Position numbers and translations under genes: made by a program. Positions 16,243 through 24,495 of a stretch of 64,000 bases of DNA are shown here, piece after piece. The notes under the pieces are model-generated. The model was not told the DNA's origin. It saw only the letters and a list, made by a program, of their open reading frames with translations, and ran no database searches. The stretch comes from HGM11412 sp045536025 (GTDB taxonomy: Bacteria; Bacillota; Clostridia; Christensenellales; Borkfalkiaceae): NCBI GenBank assembly GCA_045536025.1, contig JAZSMT010000008.1, positions 38,523 to 102,522 of the forward strand, in the 5' to 3' direction. Every line of letters starts with the position of its first letter. Positions within the stretch are counted from its first letter, which is position 1.

Positions 16243-17010
16243 ATGAAGTACAAAAAACTGCTAGTATTTATAACGTGTTTATTGTTCGTTACGGTAGCGG
16301 TTTTTTGTCTTGCTTCGGCGTTTAAGGTAACCGATATAGAACTAAACGCAACTGCGGTTGAGGGTTCGTCTGAGGGGGTTACCGCTAAGTGCGAGCAAGA
16401 GCTTTTAAAGTATAAAGACCAAAATTTACTTTTCGTAAACACCGATAAAATCGGTGAAAGCTTGTCAGCTTTATCGGGGTATATTGACGTTGTTGAGGTT
16501 AAAAAGGTATTTCCTAATAAGCTTTCTATCACGGTTATCGAAAGGGTTGAAGCTTTTTCGATATTCACGGGCGAAAAGTATTACGCGCTTGACAAGGCTT
16601 TTAACGTGTTAAGCGAAAAACAGTCGCTTAAAAATAACGTAAGCAGTGTAGATAACGTTGAGATAAAGCTTAATTTATCCGATTTTAGCACCGACGTTAA
16701 AGTGGGTAAAAAGCTTGAAATTTACGACGAAAACACCTTTAGCTATCTCACGCTTTGCGCTGATAAATTATACGAGATAAAAGATGATTTAAAAAGCGTA
16801 ACCGTTACAGTTAAAAAGGAAGGAATATCGTATAAAGCCGTTACCTTAGAAATGAAAGAGGGCGTTACGTTCACCATTTTAAAGGCGGACGAAAAAACCG
16901 TTGAAAAACTAAACGCCACTTATGATTTTTATTTAGCGCTTGAAAACAAGGGCGCAGGCGAGTATATAACCGTTTTAGAAGACAATGGCAATATTTCCAT
17001 TAAACAATAA
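16243..17010 (+). CDS. divIB: Cell division protein DivIB/FtsQ
   Basis: 255 residues: a short cytoplasmic N terminus, one transmembrane helix (~residues 5-27) and an outside POTRA-like domain (FKVTDIELNA ... YIDVVEVKKVFPNKLSITVIERVEAF), then a beta-rich domain. Part of the divisome subcomplex with FtsL and DivIC. It begins 4 bases after murA. It is followed by a hairpin terminator, so this operon ends here. Confidence 0.88.
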   Translation: MKYKKLLVFITCLLFVTVAVFCLASAFKVTDIELNATAVEGSSEGVTAKCEQELLKYKDQNLLFVNTDKIGESLSALSGYIDVVEVKKVFPNKLSITVIERVEAFSIFTGEKYYALDKAFNVLSEKQSLKNNVSSVDNVEIKLNLSDFSTDVKVGKKLEIYDENTFSYLTLCADKLYEIKDDLKSVTVTVKKEGISYKAVTLEMKEGVTFTILKADEKTVEKLNATYDFYLALENKGAGEYITVLEDNGNISIKQ

Positions 17011-17021
17011 ATAAAAATTAA

Positions 17022-17060
17022 AAACCGCTTTAGTCAAGTCTTGACAAGGCGGTTTATTTA
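17022..17060 (+). terminator. Terminator of the murE-divIB operon
   Basis: A long imperfect stem: AAACCGC...GTCAAG (from 17023) with CTTGACAAGGCGGTTT (to 17056), then TATTTATT. The right arm contains TTGACA, which doubles as the -35 box of the next promoter. Confidence 0.65.
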
Positions 17061-17069
17061 TTATAAAAT
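17041..17069 (+). promoter_or_regulatory. Promoter of the ftsA-like/ftsZ operon, nested in a terminator
   Basis: TTGACA (17041-17046), 17-base spacer, TAAAAT (17064-17069). The -35 box is part of the right arm of the divIB terminator stem. Termination of the wall operon and initiation of the division operon therefore use the same bases. Confidence 0.7.
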
Positions 17070-17101
17070 AAATAGTAAGTAATACTAAAGGGAATAGTTA
17101 T

Positions 17102-18244
17102 ATGTACAAAAACTGCGTTGCTACTTTAAATATCGGCTCGTCAGACATAACGCTTACCGTTGGCGAAAGAAGTGTTAACGGCGCGTTTTCTTTTCGTGCC
17201 GTTCAAAAGGTAAATTACTATTCCTATTTCGAGGGCGATTTTGACGACGTTAAGGAGTTAGAGCGCAAAATTGCAAAACTGTTTACAGACCTTATTAGCA
17301 GTAGCTCGATTTCTAAAATTTCAACCGTTTACGTAGGCGTTCCCGGCGAGTTTTCAAAAACCCTTTCTAAAAACTATAAAATTACCTTTGGTAAACATAA
17401 AAAAATCAATAGAGACGACGTTAGGTATCTTTTTGAAAACGGCTTTTCGGAAGAAGATGCTGAATACAAGCTCGCAAACCGTTCGGCGGTTTATTTCGTT
17501 TTAGATAACTATAAAACGCATCAGCCTATCGGCAAGGTGGCAACTTCGCTTTCGGCAAGAATTTTTTACGGACTTATAATTAATCACTTTACCGAGGTTT
17601 TAGACGGTATATTATCAAGAATAGGCGTAACTGATATTAAGTACGTATTGCAAGACTATGCTGACGCTATGTATTTGTTCACAGAAAGTGAGAGGGATAA
17701 TTGTAAACTACTTATCAACGTTGGTTATTCTACCACCTCCTTATCCATTATTTGCGGTAACGGCTTGCTATACAGTAGCGCGTTTGCGCTTGGTGGCGGT
17801 ATGATAACTGCTTATTTATCCGACGGGCTAGGTTGTGAGTTCGAGGTTGCCGAGCTTGTTAAAAACAAGCTAAATCTTGGCTTAAAGGAAAAAGACGGGG
17901 CTTGTTACGTAGTAGAAAGTAACCAGCTTGGCGAGTTTTCTTTTTCTAGAAACGAGTGTAATAAAATCGCTAAAGGCGTTTTAGATAAGATATCTGAAAT
18001 GTGCGATAAAGCCGTTTCGGGTTGCACCTTAAAAGTTCCAAGCGATATCGATATTGCCTTTACCGGCGAGGGTATTTGTGACGTTAAAGGTGCGGTAGAG
18101 TATATGTCCACAAGGCTTGGCGTGTTTCCTAAAACGGTGTCGCCTAAAGTTCCACATTATAACAAACCTAATTATACAAACCGTCTTGCGCTACTTGATA
18201 CAGCGCTCGACCTTGTTAACGATAAATTATTTTTTACTAAATAA
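17102..18244 (+). CDS. ftsA: Divergent FtsA-like actin-fold ATPase
   Basis: 380 residues. The phosphate-1 region resembles FtsA/MreB proteins (CVATLNIGSSDITLTVG), there is a phosphate-2-like stretch (KLLINVGYSTTSLSII) and an adenosine-type motif (DIAFTGEGICDVKGA). The protein is shorter and more divergent than typical FtsA, and the C-terminal amphipathic membrane helix is not obvious. It is 11 bases upstream of ftsZ, the fixed place of ftsA, so a role as membrane tether of FtsZ is likely. An alternative is a specialised FtsA paralogue, with a canonical copy elsewhere. Confidence 0.8.
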   Translation: MYKNCVATLNIGSSDITLTVGERSVNGAFSFRAVQKVNYYSYFEGDFDDVKELERKIAKLFTDLISSSSISKISTVYVGVPGEFSKTLSKNYKITFGKHKKINRDDVRYLFENGFSEEDAEYKLANRSAVYFVLDNYKTHQPIGKVATSLSARIFYGLIINHFTEVLDGILSRIGVTDIKYVLQDYADAMYLFTESERDNCKLLINVGYSTTSLSIICGNGLLYSSAFALGGGMITAYLSDGLGCEFEVAELVKNKLNLGLKEKDGACYVVESNQLGEFSFSRNECNKIAKGVLDKISEMCDKAVSGCTLKVPSDIDIAFTGEGICDVKGAVEYMSTRLGVFPKTVSPKVPHYNKPNYTNRLALLDTALDLVNDKLFFTK

Positions 18245-18255
18245 AAGGAGCTACT

Positions 18256-19416
18256 ATGTTTGAAGAAATGAGCAATCTTAACGTTTGCAAAATCAAAGTA
18301 ATAGGTGTTGGCGGTGGCGGTAACAACGCCGTAAATAGGATGATTGACGCGGGCATTCACAGCGCCGAATTCGTCTCCGTTAATACTGACGTTCAAGCGC
18401 TTATGCACTCGAAAGCCGAGGTTAAAAACCGCGTTCAAATCGGCAAAGAGTTAACCGAGGGGTTAGGTGCAGGCTCGTATCCCGAAATCGGCGAAAAAGC
18501 AGCTGAAGAAAGTAGAGAAGATATTGAAAAGCTCGTTGAGGGCGTTAATTTGTTGTTCATTACCGCAGGTATGGGTGGTGGTACGGGTACGGGTGCAGCT
18601 CCCGTAATTGCAAAAATTGCAAGAGAAAAGGGTTGCGTTACCGTAGCTGTAGTTACAAAGCCTTTTGCCTTCGAGGGTAAAAAGCGTGAAGAAAACGCTA
18701 AAAAGGGCATTGCCAACCTTGCAAAATTTGTAGATACGCTTATCGTAATACCTAACGATAAACTTCTTGACTCACTTCCCAAAAATACGCCTATGGAAGA
18801 GGCATTACGTAGGGCTGACGATAACTTAAAGCAGGCAATTTGCGGTATATCCGATTTAATTACCGTTCCTGCGCTTATTAATCTTGACTTTGCCGACGTT
18901 AGAACGATTATCAAAGGTCAAGGCTTAGCTCATATGGGTATAGGTAGAGCCAAGGGCGAAAATAGAATAGTTGAGGCTGTTCGTCAAGCCGTTTCTTCGC
19001 CTATGCTTGAAACCACCATTGAGGGCGCTCGCGGTATAATTCTTAACATCTCGGGCGACAGTAACTTGTCTATCGGCGAGGTTAGCGAGGCTGCAAACTT
19101 AATACACGGTGTAGTTGATTATTCGGCAAACTTAATATTTGGTGCAAACACTCTCCCTGAACTTAAAGACGAGGTCGTTATAACTATTATAGCAACCGGC
19201 TTTACTGGTAGCCCCGACCGTCCTTTTAATCAAAGGCGTTTCGTTACCGATAATCAGTCGTTTGAAGAAGTTGTAGCTCAAAAAGAACCTGAAATAGTTG
19301 CACCTACGGTTGAAGAACCCGTTGCCCCCGTTATTGAGGTTAAAGAAGAACCTCAAAAAGAAGAACCTAAAAAAGAAATTCCCCCCTTTGTAAAAAGGTT
19401 GTTTGGAAAGAAATAA
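18256..19416 (+). CDS. ftsZ: Tubulin-like cell division GTPase FtsZ
   Basis: 386 residues. Forms the cytokinetic ring and polymerises with GTP. The GTP-binding GMGGGTGTG loop is at Gly105-Gly113; the N-terminal GVGGGGNNAVNRM and the catalytic loop ...NLDFADVRTII are intact. A charged linker rich in EEP/KEEP repeats leads to the conserved C-terminal peptide IPPFVKRLFGKK, which binds FtsA or SepF. Ribosome site AAAGGAG; second gene of the operon. Confidence 0.98.
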   Translation: MFEEMSNLNVCKIKVIGVGGGGNNAVNRMIDAGIHSAEFVSVNTDVQALMHSKAEVKNRVQIGKELTEGLGAGSYPEIGEKAAEESREDIEKLVEGVNLLFITAGMGGGTGTGAAPVIAKIAREKGCVTVAVVTKPFAFEGKKREENAKKGIANLAKFVDTLIVIPNDKLLDSLPKNTPMEEALRRADDNLKQAICGISDLITVPALINLDFADVRTIIKGQGLAHMGIGRAKGENRIVEAVRQAVSSPMLETTIEGARGIILNISGDSNLSIGEVSEAANLIHGVVDYSANLIFGANTLPELKDEVVITIIATGFTGSPDRPFNQRRFVTDNQSFEEVVAQKEPEIVAPTVEEPVAPVIEVKEEPQKEEPKKEIPPFVKRLFGKK

Positions 19417-19423
19417 TATTAAA

Positions 19424-19453
19424 CCCCCACTCGGCGAGTGGGGGAGTTTTTTT
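19424..19453 (+). terminator. ftsZ terminator
   Basis: CCCCCACTC (19424-19432) pairs perfectly with GAGTGGGGG (19436-19444), followed after AG by seven T. A strong intrinsic terminator. Confidence 0.93.
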
Positions 19454-19480
19454 GTAAAAATAAAAACGGCTGTTGCCGTT
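19452..19480 (-). terminator. spoVG terminator
   Basis: On the minus strand AACGGC-AACA-GCCGTT (19465-19480) is followed by a T-rich tract. It lies directly after the spoVG stop and back to back with the ftsZ terminator. Confidence 0.8.
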
Positions 19481-19486
19481 ATTATT

Positions 19487-19756
19487 TTATTCCGCTTTAT
19501 TAAGTTCTGCGTTGAAAGCTTCCAAAATCACGTCAATAATAAGTTTGCGTGTTTCGGTGTTGATGGGATGAACGATATCTTTATATTCGCCATCACTTGC
19601 TTTTCTGCTGGGCATTGCTATAAAATAGCCTTCTTGACCTTCGATTACCTTAATGTCGTGAACGACAAAGCAATCGTCAATCGTCATAGAAGCTATAGCT
19701 TTCAGCTTACTGTCTTCCTTTTGTACTAAGCGTACTCTTACGTCTGAGATTTTCAA
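19487..19756 (-). CDS. spoVG: Septation/sporulation regulator SpoVG
   Basis: 89 residues from TTG at 19756, preceded by AAGGTGGT on the minus strand; homologues start at the matching MKISDVRVR. SpoVG is a small RNA- and DNA-binding protein that affects septation, capsule and sporulation. Landmarks are KISDVRVRLV, KLKAIASMTIDDCFVVHDIKVIEG and the FIAMPSRK box. It is transcribed against the division genes and has its own promoter. Confidence 0.95.
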   Translation of the reverse strand: MKISDVRVRLVQKEDSKLKAIASMTIDDCFVVHDIKVIEGQEGYFIAMPSRKASDGEYKDIVHPINTETRKLIIDVILEAFNAELNKAE

Positions 19757-19810
19757 TTTTACTACCACCTTATATATATTCCACTCAAAATATCTTCCGA
19801 GCTTATATAA

Positions 19811-19839
19811 ATTATACACTTAAATTTGTATAATTTCAA
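19811..19839 (-). promoter_or_regulatory. spoVG promoter
   Basis: On the minus strand TTGAAA (19834-19839), a 17-base spacer and TATAAT (19811-19816). This is a vegetative sigma-A type promoter; the sigma-H pattern known for Bacillus spoVG is not apparent. Confidence 0.75.
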
Positions 19840-19953
19840 TACCTTTTTTGAAAAAAATTCTCAATTTTATCACTTTTTCGTAAAAAAATGTCAAAAAACG
19901 GCAATTTTTAGGGGTTTTGTAAAATTTTAATCTTTAAATTCATATTATGCAGT

Positions 19954-21279
19954 ATGGCAAAGATAAAAAAACCTTTAAGCATCCATTTTATAGGTGTTGG
20001 CGGTGCGGGCATGAGCGTTCTTGCAAAGCTAATGCTAAATAAAAATTTTACCGTATCGGGTAGTGACGTTAATAAAAATAGCGCAGTTGACGAGCTTGTT
20101 CGCCTTGGTTTAGCTTTTAACTTAGGGCACGATAAATCGCTAGTTGATAACGCTGACGTTATAATTTATTCTTCGGCAATAAGTAAAAATAACGTTGAAC
20201 TAGCGCGTGCAACCGAGCTTAAAAAGGCAATATGTTCGCGCGCCGAGCTTTTGCAGGTGGTAATAAATTCCTATAAAAAATCAATAGGGATATCTGGTAG
20301 CCATGGTAAAACCACGGCAACTTGTATGCTTGCAAACGTGCTCAAAAGTTCACGCGTTCAAGGTACCGCGTTAATGGGTGGCGAGGACGTAAATTTAGGC
20401 TCTTTATTATATTCGCATAAAAATAAAGTTGTAGTTACCGAGGTTTGCGAATATTTAAAAAATATTACAAAGCTTACTACCTCTTGTGCAGTTTGTTTAA
20501 ATATTGATAACGACCATTTAGACTGTTACGGTAGTATAGATAGCCTAAAAGAGGAATTTTATTCCTATCTATCACGCGCTAAATGTAAAGTAATTTGTAA
20601 AGACGATAAATTGCTTTCAAATTATAAAGATAAAAGTGCAATAACCTATTCAATTAACGATTTAGCCGACTACACGGCAAAAAACCTCAAAAGTATAAAC
20701 GGTAAATACTTTTTTGACTTATATTATAAAGGTGTTTTCGTTAAAAACTTTTATCTTAACGTTTACGGCAAGCATAACGTATATAATGCGCTTGCAGTTA
20801 TTGCAGTAGCCAACGGCTATTTAAAGATTGACTTTGATAAAATTTACGTGGGAATATCTACCTTTAGTGGCGTCAATAGGCGGTTTGAAGAAATACGTTT
20901 TTACAATAAGAAAATAATACTTGACTATGCCCATCATCCAACCGAAATAGAAAAATCGTTAAAGACGGCAAAGGAGTTTTTTCACGATGATTTTATAACG
21001 GTATTTCAACCGCATACCTATTCGAGAACGAAGCTTTTATATTCTCAGTTTACAAACGCGTTTTCAGGGTATAAACCTATAATTTACAAGGAATACCCAG
21101 CGCGTGAAGAGTTTGATAATTTAGGTAGTGCTAAACGACTTAGCGAGGGGGTTAAAGGTAGCGTTTATATTGACGATTTAGAGGCGTTAATTTCAAAAAT
21201 TAAAAAAAGTAGAAAAAAATGCGTTTTAATACTGGGCGCAGGCGATTTATACGATAAAATTAAAAATGCGGATAAATAA
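19954..21279 (+). CDS. murC: UDP-N-acetylmuramate:L-alanine ligase
   Basis: 441 residues. Adds L-alanine to UDP-MurNAc with ATP in the cytoplasm. Landmarks are IHFIGVGGAGMS, the P-loop GSHGKTT from Gly115, the acidic VTEVCEYLKN box, FSGVNRRFE and the C-terminal LDYAHHPTEIEKSL and FQPHTYSRTK. Wall genes are usually clustered; here murC is separated from murD by ftsZ and spoVG. No clear ribosome site precedes the ATG, and an in-frame ATG is absent upstream. The stop codon lies within the terminator hairpin. Confidence 0.95.
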   Translation: MAKIKKPLSIHFIGVGGAGMSVLAKLMLNKNFTVSGSDVNKNSAVDELVRLGLAFNLGHDKSLVDNADVIIYSSAISKNNVELARATELKKAICSRAELLQVVINSYKKSIGISGSHGKTTATCMLANVLKSSRVQGTALMGGEDVNLGSLLYSHKNKVVVTEVCEYLKNITKLTTSCAVCLNIDNDHLDCYGSIDSLKEEFYSYLSRAKCKVICKDDKLLSNYKDKSAITYSINDLADYTAKNLKSINGKYFFDLYYKGVFVKNFYLNVYGKHNVYNALAVIAVANGYLKIDFDKIYVGISTFSGVNRRFEEIRFYNKKIILDYAHHPTEIEKSLKTAKEFFHDDFITVFQPHTYSRTKLLYSQFTNAFSGYKPIIYKEYPAREEFDNLGSAKRLSEGVKGSVYIDDLEALISKIKKSRKKCVLILGAGDLYDKIKNADK

Positions 21280-21292
21280 TCCGCATTTTTTT
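21262..21292. terminator. Bidirectional terminator between murC and the MDR gene
   Basis: ATGCGGAT (21266-21273) with ATCCGCAT (21279-21286), extended by A and T runs on both sides. It therefore has a T-run for either strand and serves the two convergent genes, both of whose stop codons are in or next to it. Confidence 0.88.
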
Positions 21293-22244
21293 ATAGCATA
21301 TCTATAATAAATTCAGCGTTAGCTCCTTCTTCAAGCCTATTTACGGCGTTTTCAAAGTGCTTTGGCGCGTATTCGAACTTATAAGAGGGAAGTTCAAAGT
21401 AAGAAAGGTTAATTGCCTTTTGCGCAATTAAGTTTATACCTGCGTTGATATTTTCAATGCCACTCTTTATAAACTTAACGTCAAGCTCTTTATCGAGGGC
21501 GTAGGATAAACTAAACTTTTTCTTGGTGGTAGATATTCCCGTAACCGCAACGGTTGCTGAGGGGCGCGTAACCTTGTCAATCAAATCAAAACTAAGGTCG
21601 CAATCGGTAATAAAGATTGCTTTACTGCATTTTCTGCCACCCGTAATTGATAAAATATCGCTTTCTAAATTCTTATCGTTTTTAAGAAGATAATAAACGT
21701 TAGTTTTGTGGGCGATATCTAAATTTTCATCAACCGAGTCGATAATAATGGGAACGGATTGATAATACATTATAAGCTGAGCTAAAATGTTACCTAGTAT
21801 CGAACCGCCGAATATTGCAACGTGGTTGCCCTTTTCAATCTTAAGCTCGTCAATAACCGAAAGAGCCAAAGAAATGTGGTTTAGATACAACGCCTCGCTT
21901 TCAGAAACGTTTTTAGGAAGAGCAAAAACCTTACTTTCAGGCAAAACGACGAAATCGCGCAAATATCCAGTTTGCGTATTTTTAGCAAACTCTGGCGATA
22001 AAAACACCTTTGAGCCCTTGCTTAAATAATTGCTTTCTTTAAGCGTTTCAATAACCTGACCTACGGCTATGGTGCAAGGGGTAGAGGGGTAGCTAATTTT
22101 AACTTCGCCACGATATTTATCCAAATCGGCAAGAGAAATAAAGCAGTTAATCGTCTTAACCTTAACGTCGTCAACCCTTTCGAGATTTTCAGTTGTGGTA
22201 ATTCCGCCGAGCTTGTTCGGCTCTAAAATTTGCCAATTATTCAT
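21291..22244 (-). CDS. Medium-chain dehydrogenase/reductase-like protein
   Basis: 317 residues from ATG at 22244 (GAGG eight bases upstream); an upstream in-frame ATG lacks a ribosome site and falls at or before the predicted start of transcription. The N-terminal GroES-like domain (VGQVIETLKE...GSKVFL) and a Rossmann domain (VAIFGGSILGNILAQLI) identify the MDR superfamily. The Cys/His residues that bind catalytic and structural zinc in alcohol dehydrogenases are missing, so it is either a zinc-independent reductase or a non-enzymatic relative. The glycine box GGSILG is also relaxed. Substrate unknown; it is a single-gene unit next to rpmE. Confidence 0.7.
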   Translation of the reverse strand: MNNWQILEPNKLGGITTTENLERVDDVKVKTINCFISLADLDKYRGEVKISYPSTPCTIAVGQVIETLKESNYLSKGSKVFLSPEFAKNTQTGYLRDFVVLPESKVFALPKNVSESEALYLNHISLALSVIDELKIEKGNHVAIFGGSILGNILAQLIMYYQSVPIIIDSVDENLDIAHKTNVYYLLKNDKNLESDILSITGGRKCSKAIFITDCDLSFDLIDKVTRPSATVAVTGISTTKKKFSLSYALDKELDVKFIKSGIENINAGINLIAQKAINLSYFELPSYKFEYAPKHFENAVNRLEEGANAEFIIDML

Positions 22245-22260
22245 AATAAACCTCAAAGCC

Positions 22261-22288
22261 ATTATACCACACTTTGATAATTTTGCAA
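22261..22288 (-). promoter_or_regulatory. Promoter of the MDR gene
   Basis: On the minus strand TTGCAA (22283-22288), 16-base spacer, TATAAT (22261-22266). The expected start is ~10 bases before the ATG, giving a very short leader. Confidence 0.6.
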
Positions 22289-22366
22289 GCAAATACGCTT
22301 AAATAAAGTTTTTGTGTGTTTTTTTAATCTTTTGAAAAAAACCATTGCTAAATAGGTTAAAATGAG

Positions 22367-22395
22367 TTGACTTGCCGAAAATTTTAATATATAAT
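22367..22395 (+). promoter_or_regulatory. rpmE promoter
   Basis: TTGACT (22367-22372), 17-base spacer, TATAAT (22390-22395), then GAGGTGATA ahead of the rpmE ATG. Confidence 0.8.
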
Positions 22396-22427
22396 AACAA
22401 AGTAATAAATTTTAATGAGGTGATAAT

Positions 22428-22631
22428 ATGAAAGATAATATTCATCCTACGTATAAAACCGTTACCGTTCAATGTGCTTGCGGTGCGTCGTTTATTACCG
22501 GCTCTACCAAAAACGTTGACGTTATTAAGGTTGATATCTGTTCTAAATGCCACCCGTTCTTCACAGGCAAGCAAAAGCTTGTTGATACCGGCGGACGCGT
22601 AGATAAATTCAAGAAAAGATACGGTATCTGA
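22428..22631 (+). CDS. rpmE: Ribosomal protein L31, zinc-binding form
   Basis: 67 residues. Sits between the two ribosomal subunits. Cys16, Cys18, Cys38 and Cys41 (CAC and CSKC) show the zinc-binding C+ form, not the zinc-free paralogue induced by starvation. KDNIHPTYK at the start and KFKKRYG at the end are family hallmarks. Its own promoter lies upstream and tandem hairpins follow. Confidence 0.97.
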   Translation: MKDNIHPTYKTVTVQCACGASFITGSTKNVDVIKVDICSKCHPFFTGKQKLVDTGGRVDKFKKRYGI

Positions 22632-22645
22632 TTTATTTACTAAAA

Positions 22646-22697
22646 TTATACCTTTAGGTATAAAATCGGCTCTAAGATATTTCTTAGAGCTGTTTTA
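22646..22697 (+). terminator. Tandem hairpins ending rpmE
   Basis: TTATACC/GGTATAA is a small hairpin near 22646-22663. GCTCTAAGA (22669-22677) with TCTTAGAGC (22682-22690) is a perfect stem followed by TGTTTT. The second is the terminator proper. Confidence 0.8.
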
Positions 22698-22707
22698 ATA
22701 TTTTGAT

Positions 22708-24495
22708 ATGAGTAATAATAAATGTAAAACCTCAATAGGCGGTCAGGCGGTTATTGAAGGGGTTATGATGCGCGGTAAAACGTCAGAAGCTATTGCCGTT
22801 AGGGCGGAAAGTGGTGAAATTTTACTAGAAACAAAAAGGTTAAAACCTCAATCGAAAGCGTCTAAAATCCCAGTTTTAAGGGGCGCAGTTGCCTTTTTCA
22901 ACTCCTTGGTAGGCGGAACTAAAGCGTTAATGCGCTCGGCGTCCGTGTTTGGGGAGGACGAGTCGTCAGAGTTTGATAAATGGCTGTCAAATAAACTTAA
23001 AATAAGCGCCGTTGATATCGCAACTACTCTTGGCGTAGTTTTAGGCTTGGCTCTTTCGCTGTTTTTGTTCTTTTATCTGCCTCAAGCGATAGCCGACTTG
23101 TTTTTTGATTTAAATTCGTCAAGCTTAATTTACTGCTTAATTGAGGGCTTAATTAGAATATTAATATTTATAGCGTACGTCCTACTCACATCGCTACTTA
23201 AAGACGTTAGGCGAACGTTTATGTATCACGGGGCAGAACATAAAACAATTTCGTGCTATGAAAGTGGGCTTGATTTAACGGTTGAAAACGTTAAAAAATG
23301 CACGAGGCTTCACGATAGGTGCGGAACTACTTTTATGTTTTTAGTTATGCTAATTAGCATACTAGTGTTTGCGCTCGTCAATTCTTTAGTTATCGAGCTT
23401 GGCGTAAATTTTAGCGGTATTAGTGGTAAAGCGCTTAGATTTTTATTAAAAATTTTAACGTTACCTATAATTTCTGGTATTTCGTACGAGATTTTAAAGC
23501 TTCTTGCAAAGACCAAAAGCAAGCTTTTTATAATATTTAAAGCACCGGGATTATTGCTTCAAAAAATTACCACGCGCGAGCCGGACGACGGTATGATTGA
23601 AGTTGCAATCACCTCATTTAAAAAAGTGCTTGAAATGGATGCGGACGAAAGCGTTGAAGAGGTTTCTTTTAACGTGTTTGGAACGGCAAAAACTTTACTT
23701 GACAAGGTTAATTCACTTCTAAAAAAAGGTGAGAATATCGACGAGTGCGACGGTGAGTGGATAGTCGCGCGCGCTTTAAATGTTAAAAGAAGTGAAATTT
23801 CTTCAAAAATATTAGTTACAAAAGAGCAAAGCAATATTGCGCTTAGCTATGCTAAAAAGCGTTTACAGCTACCTCTTGCATACGCGTTTGGGGACGCTGA
23901 GTTTTACGGTTACATTTATTCGGTAAACGAAAGCGTTTTAATACCTCGCCCCGAAACCGAAGAGCTGGTTATGCACGCTTTGAAAGAAATATCTAATAAT
24001 TCTTCAGTTTTAGATTTGTGCACCGGCTCGGGCGCGATAGGAATTACCGTAAAATTAAAGGCAAATGCAGACGTAACTTTATCTGATATTAGCGATAAAG
24101 CTTTGCTTGTAGCAACCGAAAACGCCAAGCGATTATCGGCGGACGTTAAGGTTATAAAATCTAATATGTTCGAGAAATTATACGGCAAATTCGACGTGAT
24201 TATTTCTAATCCGCCGTATATTAAAACCGAGGATATAAAAACGCTTGAAAAGGGCGTTCAGCAAGAACCGCATATCGCGCTTGACGGCGGGGTTGACGGG
24301 TATGATTATTATCGCATTATTGCCGACAACGCCGTAGATTTTTTAAACGAAGGCGGATACGTTTTCTTGGAGTGCGGTATAAATCAGGCAGACTATATTA
24401 AGAGTTTATTTGAAAGCCGTAACGGCTTTAGTAAAATTGAAATTATTAAGGATATAAACGGCGTTGACCGAATATTAAAAATTAAAAAGATATGA
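22708..24495 (+). CDS. prmC: DUF1385 membrane protein fused to PrmC release-factor methyltransferase
   Basis: 595 residues. Residues ~1-300 are a DUF1385 (YqhQ-like) domain: IGGQAVIEGVMMRG, several membrane helices, and YHGAEHKTISCYESG...LHDRCGTTFM. Residues ~310-595 are PrmC, which N5-methylates the glutamine of the GGQ motif in RF1 and RF2: VLIPRPETEEL, SAM-binding DLCTGSGAIG (~436-445) and the catalytic NPPY at 501-504. The two are usually separate neighbouring genes. Here they are one frame with no stop or internal start signal seen, which would tie the methyltransferase to the membrane. The gene overlaps prfA, its substrate gene, by 4 bases. Confidence 0.93.
   Translation: MSNNKCKTSIGGQAVIEGVMMRGKTSEAIAVRAESGEILLETKRLKPQSKASKIPVLRGAVAFFNSLVGGTKALMRSASVFGEDESSEFDKWLSNKLKISAVDIATTLGVVLGLALSLFLFFYLPQAIADLFFDLNSSSLIYCLIEGLIRILIFIAYVLLTSLLKDVRRTFMYHGAEHKTISCYESGLDLTVENVKKCTRLHDRCGTTFMFLVMLISILVFALVNSLVIELGVNFSGISGKALRFLLKILTLPIISGISYEILKLLAKTKSKLFIIFKAPGLLLQKITTREPDDGMIEVAITSFKKVLEMDADESVEEVSFNVFGTAKTLLDKVNSLLKKGENIDECDGEWIVARALNVKRSEISSKILVTKEQSNIALSYAKKRLQLPLAYAFGDAEFYGYIYSVNESVLIPRPETEELVMHALKEISNNSSVLDLCTGSGAIGITVKLKANADVTLSDISDKALLVATENAKRLSADVKVIKSNMFEKLYGKFDVIISNPPYIKTEDIKTLEKGVQQEPHIALDGGVDGYDYYRIIADNAVDFLNEGGYVFLECGINQADYIKSLFESRNGFSKIEIIKDINGVDRILKIKKI

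Noticed and set aside
18435..18914. Minus-strand frame of 159 codons inside ftsZ
   Set aside because: Mirror of the conserved GTPase domain; Ser/Ala-rich translation without ribosome site.
19403..19729. Plus-strand frame of 108 codons after ftsZ
   Set aside because: It lies antisense to spoVG, whose protein sequence is unmistakable, and crosses the two back-to-back terminators.
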